From: Bradyrhizobium japonicum USDA 6
GTDB taxonomy: Bacteria; Pseudomonadota; Alphaproteobacteria; Rhizobiales; Xanthobacteraceae
Length of the DNA: 64,000 nucleotides
Assembly (NCBI RefSeq): GCF_000284375.1
Contig: NC_017249.1
Location: forward strand, 1,178,001 to 1,242,000
Direction of reading: 5' to 3'
The translations under genes and the position numbers were made by a program. Every line of letters starts with the position of its first letter. Position 1 is the first letter of the stretch. Below the pieces are notes generated by a model that saw only the letters and a list, made by a program, of their open reading frames with translations, was not told the origin of the DNA and did no database searches. Positions 35,726-43,746 of this stretch are shown here, in pieces.

Positions 35726-35781
35726 TGTTTAGCGACTTATTTAACGTGGCTGCAAGCCGGCCGGCTCAAATCACCACGGGA
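35726..35781 (-). ncRNA. SAM-II riboswitch (metA-type motif) upstream of metZ
   Basis: The minus-strand segment matches the SAM-II consensus. CGTGGTGATTTGAGCCGG is the 5' strand and first loop, CTTGCAGCCACG closes the stem, and AAGTCGCTAAA forms the 3' pseudoknot strand. CGTGG and CCACG pair across the loop. SAM-II is known upstream of methionine genes, especially metZ and metA, in alphaproteobacteria. It begins a few bases after the predicted transcription start. Confidence 0.93.
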
Positions 35782-35790
35782 TAAGTCATG

Positions 35791-35819
35791 CTCATATTCC
35801 GCAATGCCCTTTTCGTCAA
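35791..35819 (-). promoter_or_regulatory. metZ promoter
   Basis: On the minus strand TTGACG (35819-35814), a 17-bp spacer and TATGAG (35796-35791) form a near-consensus sigma-70 promoter. Transcription would start near 35784, directly before the riboswitch. Confidence 0.75.
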
Positions 35820-35896
35820 GGCGTCCATCGGATAGCCGTAAAAAGCTGTATTTTCCGCATGTCCGGATACATTTGCCCCCTGACGAGGACCCAAGT

Positions 35897-37003
35897 TTGA
35901 CGTTCACGGTCGCCGCCGACGCCAATGGTATCCTGCCCGACCGCATGATCGCGGCGATGGCGGAAGCGGGGCTGATCCTGCCTGCCTACGATTTCGTCGA
36001 GAGCCAGATCCAGCCGGCGAGCCTCGACCTCCGCCTCGGCGATATCGCCTATCGCGTTCGCGCCAGCTTCCTGCCCGGTCCCGGCGCGACCGTCGCCGAG
36101 CGCATCGACGAGTTGAAGTTGCACGAGTTCAGCCTCACCGATGGCGCGGTGCTGGAGACCAACTGCGTCTACATCGTGCCGCTCCTGGAAAGCCTGGCGC
36201 TGCCGCCGGAGATCGTCGCGGCCGCCAACCCGAAAAGCTCGACCGGCCGGCTCGATGTCTTCACTCGCGTCATTGCCGACGGCACCCGCCGCTTCGACAT
36301 GATCGGCGCCGGCTATCACGGCCCGCTCTACGCCGAGATCAGCCCGAAGACGTTTCCGGTGCTGGTCAGCGAGGGCTCGCGCCTGAGCCAGGTGCGCTTC
36401 CGCACCGGCGATGCCATCCTCAACATCGACGATCTCGAGGCGCTGCACGCGACCGAGCGTCTCGTCGATCTCGACGATGCCGATCTCACCGGCGGCGTCG
36501 CCGTTTCCGTCGACCTCTCCGGCGAGAAGGCCAACGGCTTCGTCGGCTATCGCGCCAAGCGCCACACCGGCGTCGTCGACGTTGACCGCCGCTCCGGCTA
36601 CGCGGTGGAGGATTTCTGGGAGCCGATCTCGGCGCGTCCCGACGGCAGCCTGATCCTCGATCCCGGCGAGTTCTACATCCTCGCTTCCAAGGAAGCCGTG
36701 CAGGTGCCGCCCGATTACGCCGCGGAGATGGTGCCGTTCGATCCCCTGGTCGGCGAGTTCCGCGTGCACTATGCCGGCTTCTTCGATCCCGGCTTCGGCT
36801 ATGCCGGCGCCGGGGGGCAGGGCGCGCGCGCCGTGCTCGAAGTACGCTCGCGCGAGGTGCCGTTCATCCTCGAGCACGGCCAGATCGTCGGCCGTCTCGT
36901 CTACGAGAAGATGCTGGCGCGCCCCGACGCGATGTACGGCCAGCGCATCGGCTCGAACTACCAGGCGCAGGGGCTCAAACTATCGAAGCATTTTCGGGTG
37001 TAG
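35897..37003 (+). CDS. dcd: 2'-deoxycytidine 5'-triphosphate deaminase (two-domain form)
   Basis: A 368-residue protein, twice the length of E. coli Dcd, as is usual in alphaproteobacteria. The active-site motif PKSSTGRLDVFTRV lies near residue 110; the second half (about 200-368) repeats the fold, with HGQIVGRLVYEKM. It deaminates dCTP to dUTP for thymidylate supply. TTG 35897 is preferred because GAGGA lies seven bases upstream; ATG 35804 lies in the metZ promoter and has no ribosome site. Confidence 0.88.
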   Translation: MTFTVAADANGILPDRMIAAMAEAGLILPAYDFVESQIQPASLDLRLGDIAYRVRASFLPGPGATVAERIDELKLHEFSLTDGAVLETNCVYIVPLLESLALPPEIVAAANPKSSTGRLDVFTRVIADGTRRFDMIGAGYHGPLYAEISPKTFPVLVSEGSRLSQVRFRTGDAILNIDDLEALHATERLVDLDDADLTGGVAVSVDLSGEKANGFVGYRAKRHTGVVDVDRRSGYAVEDFWEPISARPDGSLILDPGEFYILASKEAVQVPPDYAAEMVPFDPLVGEFRVHYAGFFDPGFGYAGAGGQGARAVLEVRSREVPFILEHGQIVGRLVYEKMLARPDAMYGQRIGSNYQAQGLKLSKHFRV

Positions 37004-37024
37004 TGCTGGCCTCACTCTCCGCCG

Positions 37025-37060
37025 TGATGCCCCGGCTTGACCGGGGCATCCAGTACGCCG
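37025..37060. repeat. ATGCCCCGG hairpin repeat (inverted copy of the one at 11970)
   Basis: ATGCCCCGG (37027-37035), loop CTTGA and CCGGGGCAT (37041-37049), then CCAGTACGCCGC, the reverse complement of the segment at 11958-11992. A less conserved tail with CGAAGCC / GGCTTCG pairs extends to about 37190. It fills the 244-bp gap before the PAS gene. Confidence 0.65.
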
Positions 37061-37247
37061 CAACCTATCGGCTCTACAACAGATGCCTCTGGAATACTGG
37101 ATCGCCCGATCCCGTCTCCGCCAAGGGCTTCGCCGGGCCAACAACTCACTCGGCCGCCGAAGCCTTAGCGAAGGCGGCAAGTCGGGCGATGACACCGAAT
37201 GTGTGGCAGGATACGAACCAAGTTCCGGCTACGTGCGAGGCCTCCCG

Positions 37248-37661
37248 ATGAGCCATCCATCCGAACTCGACGCAAGGATCGTCGATGACGTCGCGGACGC
37301 GCTGATCTATTCCGATCGAGCGGGCACGATCACACGCTGGAATCGGGCATCAACCACGCTGTTCGGCTTCTCGGCGGACGAGGTGCTCGGCCAGAACCTC
37401 GATCTGATCATTCCCGAACATCTGCGCGCCGCGCACTGGAAGGGCTTCGAAGCTGCGCTTGCCACCGGCGCGATGAAGCTCGCGGGCAGGCCGACGCTGA
37501 CCCGCGCGCTGCACAAGAGCGGACGCAAGCTCTACATCGAGATGACCTTCGCGCTGGTGCGCGATGCCGGCGGTGCCGTGGTCGGATCGGTCGCGATGGC
37601 GCGCGACGTCACCGAACGCGTCGAGCGCGAGCGCGCGGCCAGGCTTGCGCAAAAATCGTGA
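37248..37661 (+). CDS. Stand-alone PAS domain protein
   Basis: A 137-residue single PAS domain. DALIYSDRAGTITRWNRASTTLFGFSADEVLGQ is the classical PAS start, LDLIIPEHLRAAHWKGF follows, and the end MARDVTERVERERA forms the usual linker helix. No output domain is attached, so it must signal by interaction or be a sensor fragment. The start is ATG 37248; the longer frame runs through a repeat. The next gene is 104 bp away on the same strand. Confidence 0.85.
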   Translation: MSHPSELDARIVDDVADALIYSDRAGTITRWNRASTTLFGFSADEVLGQNLDLIIPEHLRAAHWKGFEAALATGAMKLAGRPTLTRALHKSGRKLYIEMTFALVRDAGGAVVGSVAMARDVTERVERERAARLAQKS

Positions 37662-37765
37662 TGCGGAATTGACGGGCCAGCGTGCAGGGCACTCTGCCTG
37701 AGCGTCAGGTTGTCTCGCACCTGTCGCAGTGACACACTCGATCAAAACAACGATCGGGAGCGAAC

Positions 37766-38818
37766 ATGACCGCCGCAACAGACGCAGCACAGGAAGCGCA
37801 ATGGAAGCGCTGGCGCGCGGTCGCCGACCTCTATCACGCCTACTTCACCGGCCTCATCCTCACCGTCGTCACGCGGCGCGGCACGGCGGATGCTGCCGAA
37901 TTCGTGTTCCGCGTGTTTCGCCGCCAGCAGCAGGAGCGCTTCCTGCCGGGGCTCGAAAAGCTCGGTCTCAGTCATCTGCCGCCGGCGGTGGCCGCCGCGC
38001 AATATCACTATCTCTCCAACTGGATCGGCGGCGTGCATGTCGAGTACATGTATGAGAGCGACCGCAAAGCCTGGATCCGCTATCCGCCGCCGCGCTGGAT
38101 CTGGAAGGGCACCGCGATCTGCGGCGTGCCGGGCGAGGTGAGCCGCGCGATGCTGCGCGGCTGGCACGCCAACAATGGCGTCGCGCTCGGCGATCTCAGG
38201 CTCGGCTTCGTCTGCACCAAGCAGAGCGTCGACGGTCAGGACGGGCTCGAAGGCTATTATCATCAGTACGACCACCCGCTCGAGCTGGATCAGCGCCTGG
38301 TGTTCGCGCGCCATCTGGAAGCGCCGTTGTTCGACGCCAAGACCGCGCCTGCCTTGCCCGTCGCGAGCTGGCCGAAGCCGCGGCTGGAAAAAGCCTACCG
38401 CAACTACGCGATGGAATATGTGCGCACCGCCGCGCCCGTCATGGTGCAATTGTTCGGCCCGGAAGACGCCGGCTATCTCCTGCACCTCACCGGCAAGCTG
38501 ATCGGGATGCAGTATTTTGACGAGGTCGCGGCGGCGCTGTCTATGGGCCGCGGTGGCGCGCGCGAGTTCGCAGCGTTCCTGAATGCGCTGTTTGCCGCGC
38601 AGGATGACTCTGCCGAGACGACAGGATCGGAAGGCACGTTTGAATTTCGCCAGCGGAGCTGGAAGCTGATGGATGACGTCGCCGACTATCATCGCGGCTG
38701 CGCCAAGGTGCTGGAAGGGTTGTTCGAGGGGCTCGCTGCCGGATGCGGGCGGCACATCGGCGTGCACCTGCGCCCGACAGCGGGCGGTCGGCCGCCGCTG
38801 GTCTGGACCATTGAGTAA
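37766..38818 (+). CDS. Conserved hypothetical protein, 350 residues
   Basis: Not recognised. It is soluble, without signal peptide or membrane helices. Striking dense stretches are QYHYLSNWIGGVHVEYM, YPPPRWIWKG, GWHANNGVALG and LEGYYHQYD, rich in Tyr, Trp and His, as in an enzyme or ligand-binding protein. Two cysteines (CGVPG and FVCTKQ) could be metal ligands. It follows the solo PAS gene on the same strand, so a sensor-enzyme pairing is possible. The ATG at 37766 has GGGAGCGAAC upstream. Confidence 0.7.
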   Translation: MTAATDAAQEAQWKRWRAVADLYHAYFTGLILTVVTRRGTADAAEFVFRVFRRQQQERFLPGLEKLGLSHLPPAVAAAQYHYLSNWIGGVHVEYMYESDRKAWIRYPPPRWIWKGTAICGVPGEVSRAMLRGWHANNGVALGDLRLGFVCTKQSVDGQDGLEGYYHQYDHPLELDQRLVFARHLEAPLFDAKTAPALPVASWPKPRLEKAYRNYAMEYVRTAAPVMVQLFGPEDAGYLLHLTGKLIGMQYFDEVAAALSMGRGGAREFAAFLNALFAAQDDSAETTGSEGTFEFRQRSWKLMDDVADYHRGCAKVLEGLFEGLAAGCGRHIGVHLRPTAGGRPPLVWTIE

Positions 38819-38980
38819 TTCCACCACTTGAAATGCGCTGCCGCAGGGCACGCCTGCATACGGCGCAGGAGGAATCGGTAATTGCCGTGCTAAGCCTTTC
38901 ATCGCGCCTTCCGCGCGAAGAAATTTATTGGCACACCTACGCATTGCCGCGCCGCAAATGGCCTGTGCCCGGGAGAGGAC

Positions 38981-40426
38981 ATGTCCGACATCGCCGAAAT
39001 TCCGGTCGATGAACAAGAGCGGCCGCTGCCGCTGCCTCCGCGCCCGGTGCGAAGCGCGCTGATGGACGGGCCGATTCTGCGCACGCTGCTCGGTCTCGCC
39101 TGGCCGAACGTGGTCGCGCTGTCGGCCGGCACCTGTGTGGTGATCGCGGAGACCTCCTATATCGGCCGGCTCGGCGTCGAGGCGCTGGCAGCAATGGCGC
39201 TGGTGTTTCCGACAGTGATCCTGACCATGACGATGTCCGGCGGCGCCATGGGCGGCGCCGTGGCGTCGGCCATCGCGCGGGCGCTCGGCGCAGGCGATCG
39301 CGAGCGCGCCAGCACGCTCGCCGCGCATGCGCTGCTGATCGGCATCACCTTCGGCCTCGTCTTCATGCTGGGCATGCTGATCTTCGGGCCGCGCGTTCTG
39401 GAAATGCTCGGCGGCCGCGGGGATGTGCTGACGCATGCGGTCGCCTACACGCAGGTGTTTTTCGGCGGGGCCGTGCTGCCCTGGCTGCTCAACACCATGG
39501 CCGGCGTGTTGCGCGGCACCGGCAACATGAAGCTGCCGTCGTTCCTGATTCTCAATTCGGCGGCCTGGCAGGTCGTGCTCGGCGGCACGCTTGGCCTCGG
39601 GCTCGGCCCGGTGCCGCAGCTCGGCATGCGCGGCGTCGCCGCCGGCGCGCTGATCGCCTATTCGATGAACATCTGCGTGATGGGCTGGTACCTGTTCTCC
39701 GGCCGCGCCCGTGTCGTGCCAAGACTGCGCGGCCTGCGCATCCAATGGGCGATGTTCTTCGATATCCTGAAGGTCGGCGCCATTGCCTGCTTCTCGCCGC
39801 TGCAATCGGTGCTGACGATCTCGATCTTCACGCACATGCTGGCGAAGTTCGGCACTGCGATTCTTGCCGGTTACGGCATCGGCGCGCGGCTCGAATTCCT
39901 GCTGACCTCGATCGCGTTCTCGTTCGGCATCGCCTCGGTGCCGATGATCGGCATGGCGGTCGGCGCCGGCCGCATCGCCCGCGCGCGGCGCATTGCCTGG
40001 ATCGCCGGCGCGAGCGCATTCATTGCCGTCGGCGCGCCGGCGTGCCTGGTCGCGACCTTCCCGGATCTCTGGGTCAACATCTTCACCGACAGCGCCACCG
40101 TGCGCGCGACCAGCCATCAATATCTGTCGACGGTGGCGCCGTTCTACGCCTTCATCGGGCTCGCCTCGACGATGTATTTCTCGTCGCAGGGCGCAGCCAA
40201 GGTGATCGGGCCGGTGCTGGCGCAGACCGCGCGCCTGATCTACATCGCGGCGATCGGCTGGTGGCTGTCGACACATGACGCCACCGCGCAGAGCTTCTTC
40301 TGGCTGGCCGCCAGCTCGATGGTCGTGCTCGGCCTGCTCTCGTGCTCCAGCGTGGTGCTGACACGCTGGGGGCCGCGTGAGAGCAAGGCTGCGATCAGGC
40401 CTGCTCTCTCGGGTATTGCCGACTAG
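38981..40426 (+). CDS. MATE family efflux transporter
   Basis: A 481-residue protein with twelve predicted helices in two halves. LAWPNVVALSAGTCVVIAETSYIGRLG opens the first half, and YGIGARLEFLLTSIAFSFGIASVPMIGMAVGAG is the DinF/NorM-like centre of the second. It would export drugs or metabolites with Na+ or H+. GAGAGGAC precedes the ATG. Its stop codon overlaps by three bases that of the converging Gly/Met-rich gene. Confidence 0.9.
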   Translation: MSDIAEIPVDEQERPLPLPPRPVRSALMDGPILRTLLGLAWPNVVALSAGTCVVIAETSYIGRLGVEALAAMALVFPTVILTMTMSGGAMGGAVASAIARALGAGDRERASTLAAHALLIGITFGLVFMLGMLIFGPRVLEMLGGRGDVLTHAVAYTQVFFGGAVLPWLLNTMAGVLRGTGNMKLPSFLILNSAAWQVVLGGTLGLGLGPVPQLGMRGVAAGALIAYSMNICVMGWYLFSGRARVVPRLRGLRIQWAMFFDILKVGAIACFSPLQSVLTISIFTHMLAKFGTAILAGYGIGARLEFLLTSIAFSFGIASVPMIGMAVGAGRIARARRIAWIAGASAFIAVGAPACLVATFPDLWVNIFTDSATVRATSHQYLSTVAPFYAFIGLASTMYFSSQGAAKVIGPVLAQTARLIYIAAIGWWLSTHDATAQSFFWLAASSMVVLGLLSCSSVVLTRWGPRESKAAIRPALSGIAD

Positions 40427-40929
40427 CGGTGCCTGTGGCGGCGATGGCCGCCACCGCCGGCATTGGCGAGCCGCATCAGTTGCGGGATCATCGCCATCAT
40501 GTCGCCGCCGCCGGAGCCGCCGAGCATGCCCATGATATCGCCGCCGCCCATGCCGCCCATTCCGGTCGGCATATAGCCGCCACCGCCCATCGGCGTGTAG
40601 CCGCCGTAGTTCGGCGCGCCAAAGCCGCCGCCGAGATTGCCGCCGCCGAGGCCACCCAGGCCGCCGCCCCCCATCATGCCGCCGAGCCCGCCGCCGCCGT
40701 TCTCCATCATGCGGCTCATCATCGGACCCATGGTCTGCATCAGCATGGCGAAGCGGCGCTTGCCCATCTTCGCCTTCATCATCTCCAGCATCGGCGCCAT
40801 CTGGGTCATCATGTCCTCGCCGCCGGCGCCTCCGCCGCCGAGGAACTGCGCCTTTGCCGGCGCGCTTGAGATCGAAAACAGCAGCAGCACGGCGGCTGCC
40901 TGGCAGATCACCTTGTCCGCACCTCTCAT
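40423..40929 (-). CDS. Secreted Met/Gly-rich protein with His/Arg tail
   Basis: A 168-residue protein with a signal peptide (residues 1-28, ending AKA). The mature part has many methionines (EDMMTQMAPMLEMMKAKMG, MMSRMMEN), then a GGGGLGG-type glycine repeat, and ends GGHRRHRHR. It is probably disordered. Met- and His-rich secreted proteins often bind copper, but nothing proves that here. The start is ATG 40929; a 70-codon upstream extension is a shadow. Its stop overlaps the MATE stop. Confidence 0.7.
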   Translation of the reverse strand: MRGADKVICQAAAVLLLFSISSAPAKAQFLGGGGAGGEDMMTQMAPMLEMMKAKMGKRRFAMLMQTMGPMMSRMMENGGGGLGGMMGGGGLGGLGGGNLGGGFGAPNYGGYTPMGGGGYMPTGMGGMGGGDIMGMLGGSGGGDMMAMIPQLMRLANAGGGGHRRHRHR

Positions 40930-41029
40930 GGCCTGCTCCTCGCGTGCGTGGCTCCGCCGGGAGAGCGGAGCCAACCGGACGCACGCGGCCATGGTTAGGG
41001 CCGGCGAGGGCAGGGCTCTGTGAGAAAGA

Positions 41030-41431
41030 TCACGCAGCCACGGCCGGGAACGCCCGGTGTATCGCGGCGACGGCGTCCCTGGTCTGCCCCTGGACGTAAG
41101 CCGCAAGCTCATTCGGCAGCATGTCGATGATCCAGACAAGGCGGCAGCTCGCCTCGCCCTCGGCGATCACCTGCACCGAGGCGCTGTAATGCCTCAGCCG
41201 CTCGTTGTTGATGGCGTAGACCAGCCGCTGCCGCGCGTCGTCGCAATCGACCAGCACCTCGCGCGCCACTGATCCATTGGCGAAGGTGACGATGCGTGCA
41301 TCGCCGTCGAGCGTGCAGGCGGTGACGAAGCCCGGCGCCAGCCGCTGCGGCAGCGCGCCGAAATCGCGTACGGCGTCCCAGACGTCGCGGGCGGGAACGG
41401 GAAGGGAGATGTCGTTGTGGATGGAGGCCAT
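41030..41431 (-). CDS. SRPBCC family protein
   Basis: A 133-residue START/Bet v1-like protein. ISLPVPARDVWDAVRDFGALPQRLAPGFVTACTLDGDARIVTFANGSVARE is the usual start, and the C-terminal helix follows near residue 110. Such proteins bind hydrophobic ligands or act as cyclases. The start is ATG 41431, after a shadow extension into a repeat. It probably has its own promoter. Confidence 0.85.
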   Translation of the reverse strand: MASIHNDISLPVPARDVWDAVRDFGALPQRLAPGFVTACTLDGDARIVTFANGSVAREVLVDCDDARQRLVYAINNERLRHYSASVQVIAEGEASCRLVWIIDMLPNELAAYVQGQTRDAVAAIHRAFPAVAA

Positions 41432-41456
41432 GAAGGTGTCCTTGATTGAGAGGTTC

Positions 41457-41554
41457 GTAGGGTGGGCAAAGGCGCGCTCTTTGCGCGCCGTGCCCACCAT
41501 TCATCGGCACTGTTGCACGGGAGGGTGGGCACGCTACGCTTTGCCCACCCTACG
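41457..41554. repeat. GTAGGGTGGGCAAAG-type palindromic repeat (copy 3)
   Basis: It starts GTAGGGTGGGCAAAGGCGCG and ends GCTTTGCCCACCCTAC. It occupies almost the whole gap between the VOC and SRPBCC genes, both on the minus strand. Confidence 0.78.
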
Positions 41555-41574
41555 AGTGCTCGTGCGCGGCGGCT

Positions 41575-41934
41575 CTACGTGCAAACCGCCTCGATGTTGT
41601 TGCCATCGGGATCAATCAGGAACGCCGCGTAGTAGGTCGGGCTATAGTCCTTGCGCGGGCCGGCGCCGCCATTGTCGCGGCCGCCGCTGTTCAGGCCCTC
41701 GCTGTGGAATGCCTTGACCGCATCATGGTCCTTGGCGCGAAACGCGATATGCGCGCCGTCGGCCTTGCGTCCCTTGTTCAGGTGCAGCCAGAGCGCCGGC
41801 TCGCCCTTCGGCCCGAATCCCGCATAGCCGTCGCCGCTGGAGCACAGGGCGTAGCCGAGCGGGGCCAGTATCGCGGTGTAGAAGCGCGTGGCGGCGTCGA
41901 GGTCGGCAACACGCAGTCCGATGTGGTCGTACAT
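41575..41934 (-). CDS. VOC family (glyoxalase-like) protein
   Basis: A 119-residue single VOC domain. MYDHIGLRVADLDAATRFYTAILAPLGY is the standard start, and the end DPDGNNIEAVC holds the metal-ligand glutamate. The metal-binding histidine is His4. ATG 41934 is chosen for GGAGA six bases upstream; ATG 41946 is also in frame. It follows the AraC gene by about 55 bp and is probably under that regulator's control. The substrate is unknown. Confidence 0.85.
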   Translation of the reverse strand: MYDHIGLRVADLDAATRFYTAILAPLGYALCSSGDGYAGFGPKGEPALWLHLNKGRKADGAHIAFRAKDHDAVKAFHSEGLNSGGRDNGGAGPRKDYSPTYYAAFLIDPDGNNIEAVCT

Positions 41935-41989
41935 GATCGTCTCCATTGCAAAGCGCGCCGCAACTGGCGCGCGCCGGAGACGACCCTAT

Positions 41990-42829
41990 TCAGTTGAGGG
42001 TCGCGCGCTCTTGGAGAATCTTGCGCTCGCCCTTCGACGCCTGCCGGAACTTCGTCGGTGACACTCCGGCAGCGCGATGGAAGGTGCGGACGAAATTGGA
42101 GAGATCGCCGAAGCCGACGTCATAGGCGACGTCGGTGACCGCGATGTCATCATCTGTCAGCAGCCGCGCCGCATGGCGTAGCCGCGAGCGCACCAGATAT
42201 TGATGCGGGGTGACGCCGAGCACGGCCGAGAACAGCCGCAGGAAATGGAACGGGCTGAGGTCCGCCTGCCGCGCCGCCTGTTCGAGATCGACCTCGGCAT
42301 GCGAGTTGGCGTCGATCCACAGCGCGACTTCGACTGCGCGGCGGCGGTCGCGTGCGGTGGGCGTGGCCGGCTTGCGCGCCTTGCCCGAGACGACATCGAT
42401 GAAGCGGCCGGCCAGAATTTGACCGACCTCGTCGAGACCGAGGTCGCTGTTGCCATCTGCCGCCGTCTGGGCGAGCTCGCCCAGCACCATCAGCTCGGGC
42501 AGCGGCGGTGTCGCGCCGACGTGCCAGATCTCGCGCCGCCCTCCGAGGGCATCGACCAGGTCTTCGCTGAAGAAGAAGCCCAGGCAGACATCGCCGCTGA
42601 CATGCTCATGCGTGCAGGTGTATTCCTCGCGGGGAGCCCCGACCAGCATCGAGCCCGCCACCAGCTCGAAGAAGCCGGCGCGACACCGGCAGCCGAAGCT
42701 GCCGGAGCGGACATAGGCAATGGAATGGCCGGTGCGGCACTCCGCGAACGGCTTGTCGTCCGGTCCCGCATCGCAGCGAAACTCGGAGACCGTGATCGAT
42801 TGCGTGGTCAGCAGCGTGGTCGCGTCCAT
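41990..42829 (-). CDS. AraC family transcriptional regulator
   Basis: A 279-residue regulator. The N-terminal part is a cupin-like ligand domain with several cysteines ([21 protein letters not shown]). The C-terminal half has two helix-turn-helix units: [21 protein letters not shown] and [34 protein letters not shown] (seen here with IAVTD). The VOC gene follows. Palindromes at 42842-42887 just upstream may be its operator. Confidence 0.9.
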   Translation of the reverse strand: MDATTLLTTQSITVSEFRCDAGPDDKPFAECRTGHSIAYVRSGSFGCRCRAGFFELVAGSMLVGAPREEYTCTHEHVSGDVCLGFFFSEDLVDALGGRREIWHVGATPPLPELMVLGELAQTAADGNSDLGLDEVGQILAGRFIDVVSGKARKPATPTARDRRRAVEVALWIDANSHAEVDLEQAARQADLSPFHFLRLFSAVLGVTPHQYLVRSRLRHAARLLTDDDIAVTDVAYDVGFGDLSNFVRTFHRAAGVSPTKFRQASKGERKILQERATLN

Positions 42830-42841
42830 GCCACCTATCTA

Positions 42842-42887
42842 GGCATGATCGGACAAGTGTGTAGCGGTTGTCCGACAAGATCATGCC
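42842..42887. promoter_or_regulatory. Nested inverted repeats upstream of the AraC gene
   Basis: GGCATGATC (42842-42850) and GATCATGCC (42879-42887) are perfect reverse complements, with an inner GGACAA (42851-42856) / TTGTCC (42868-42873). It lies 13 bp upstream of the AraC start, where a regulator site would be expected. No T run follows in the gene's direction. Confidence 0.5.
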
Positions 42888-42888
42888 C

Positions 42889-42928
42889 AAAAAACAAAGC
42901 TAAGGTGCGATCGCGATCGCGCCTTAGC
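42889..42928 (-). terminator. Rho-independent terminator of ogt
   Basis: A near-perfect 30-bp palindrome at 42899-42928 (GCTAAGG..CGATCGCGATCG..CCTTAGC) with one mismatched pair, followed on the minus strand by TTTGTTTTTT. It overlaps the ogt stop codon. Confidence 0.82.
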
Positions 42929-43499
42929 TGGGCCTCGGTGGGGCAACGGGCAGCAACACCTCGAACAGCGTCTTGCTCGCGACCGGATGGGCGCCCTCGA
43001 GCGCCAGCAGCCGCCGCTTGGAGATCACCCCGCCGTAAGGCGAGAGCCGGTCGGCGTAATTGCCGGCCTCCAGCACCCGGTGGCAGGGCACGATCAGCAT
43101 GTAGGGATTTTTGGCGATCGCCTGCGCCACCGAATGCGCGGCGCCGGAGGCGCCCAGCGCCTTGGCGATCTCGTGATAGGTGCGCGTCTCCCCGCGCGGA
43201 ATGGCACAGGCGGCTTCATAAACGCGCCGGTGGAAGCCGGGGACGCCGCCGGCGTCCAGGCTGACCTCGGAAAAGTCAGGGTCGCCGCCCTGCAGCAGGC
43301 CCACGATGCCCTCGATCGCAAGCTCGGCAGTCAGCGGAGGCTGCTGCTCGCGCGCCTCGGGATGGACCGCGAAAATCCGGCGGCGGGTGTCGATCTCCCG
43401 CGCCTCCGGCAATTGCACGGCGACCACGCCGGTGCTGCTCCAGACGATGCCGCAGCGCCCTATGGCCGTGTTGAATATCGCGTAGCCACGCCCCACCAT
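42924..43499 (-). CDS. ogt: Methylated-DNA--protein-cysteine S-methyltransferase
   Basis: A 191-residue DNA repair protein. The acceptor cysteine is in IVPCHRVLEAG near residue 147, and the helix-turn-helix region is RTYHEIAKALGASGAAHSVAQAIAKNP. It takes alkyl groups from O6-alkylguanine in a single-use reaction. ATG 43499 is chosen with GGGG upstream; GTG 43505 is also in frame. It ends in a strong terminator. Confidence 0.93.
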   Translation of the reverse strand: MVGRGYAIFNTAIGRCGIVWSSTGVVAVQLPEAREIDTRRRIFAVHPEAREQQPPLTAELAIEGIVGLLQGGDPDFSEVSLDAGGVPGFHRRVYEAACAIPRGETRTYHEIAKALGASGAAHSVAQAIAKNPYMLIVPCHRVLEAGNYADRLSPYGGVISKRRLLALEGAHPVASKTLFEVLLPVAPPRPS

Positions 43500-43672
43500 G
43501 CACACGCCCCACTCAGTGCACGTCTCTCCCCAGACACGTGATCATAACACCGCCACAATCCGGCGCACCTGGAATCTTGCCAGGACGTTAACAACCGTCC
43601 GGCCAGCCGCGCCAAAGCGCTTGGCGAGCGGCGCCGTCTCGGCTAATCAGGGTTGGCGTGAGACGCGCATTC

Positions 43673-43746
43673 GCGGGCGTAGTTCAATGGTAGAACGGCA
43701 GCTTCCCAAGCTGCATACGAGGGTTCGATTCCCTTCGCCCGCTCCA
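43673..43746 (+). tRNA. tRNA-Gly (anticodon CCC)
   Basis: The 74 bases fold as a cloverleaf. The acceptor GCGGGCG pairs with CGCCCGC, the D arm is GTTCAATGGTAGAAC, the anticodon stem GCAGC/GCTGC encloses TTCCCAA (CCC at 34-36), and the T arm has GGTTCGATTCC. The 3' CCA is encoded. It reads GGG codons. Confidence 0.95.

Noticed and set aside
35804..35896. ATG 35804 as the dcd start
   Set aside because: It falls inside the metZ promoter and lacks a ribosome site; TTG 35897 has GAGGA at good spacing and matches the usual N-terminus.
37742..40984. A 1080-codon open frame on the minus strand
   Set aside because: It lies antisense to three real genes (the 350-residue protein, MATE and part of the Met-rich gene's other frame) and its product is Arg/His/Gln-rich low-complexity sequence, a codon-bias artefact of GC-rich DNA.
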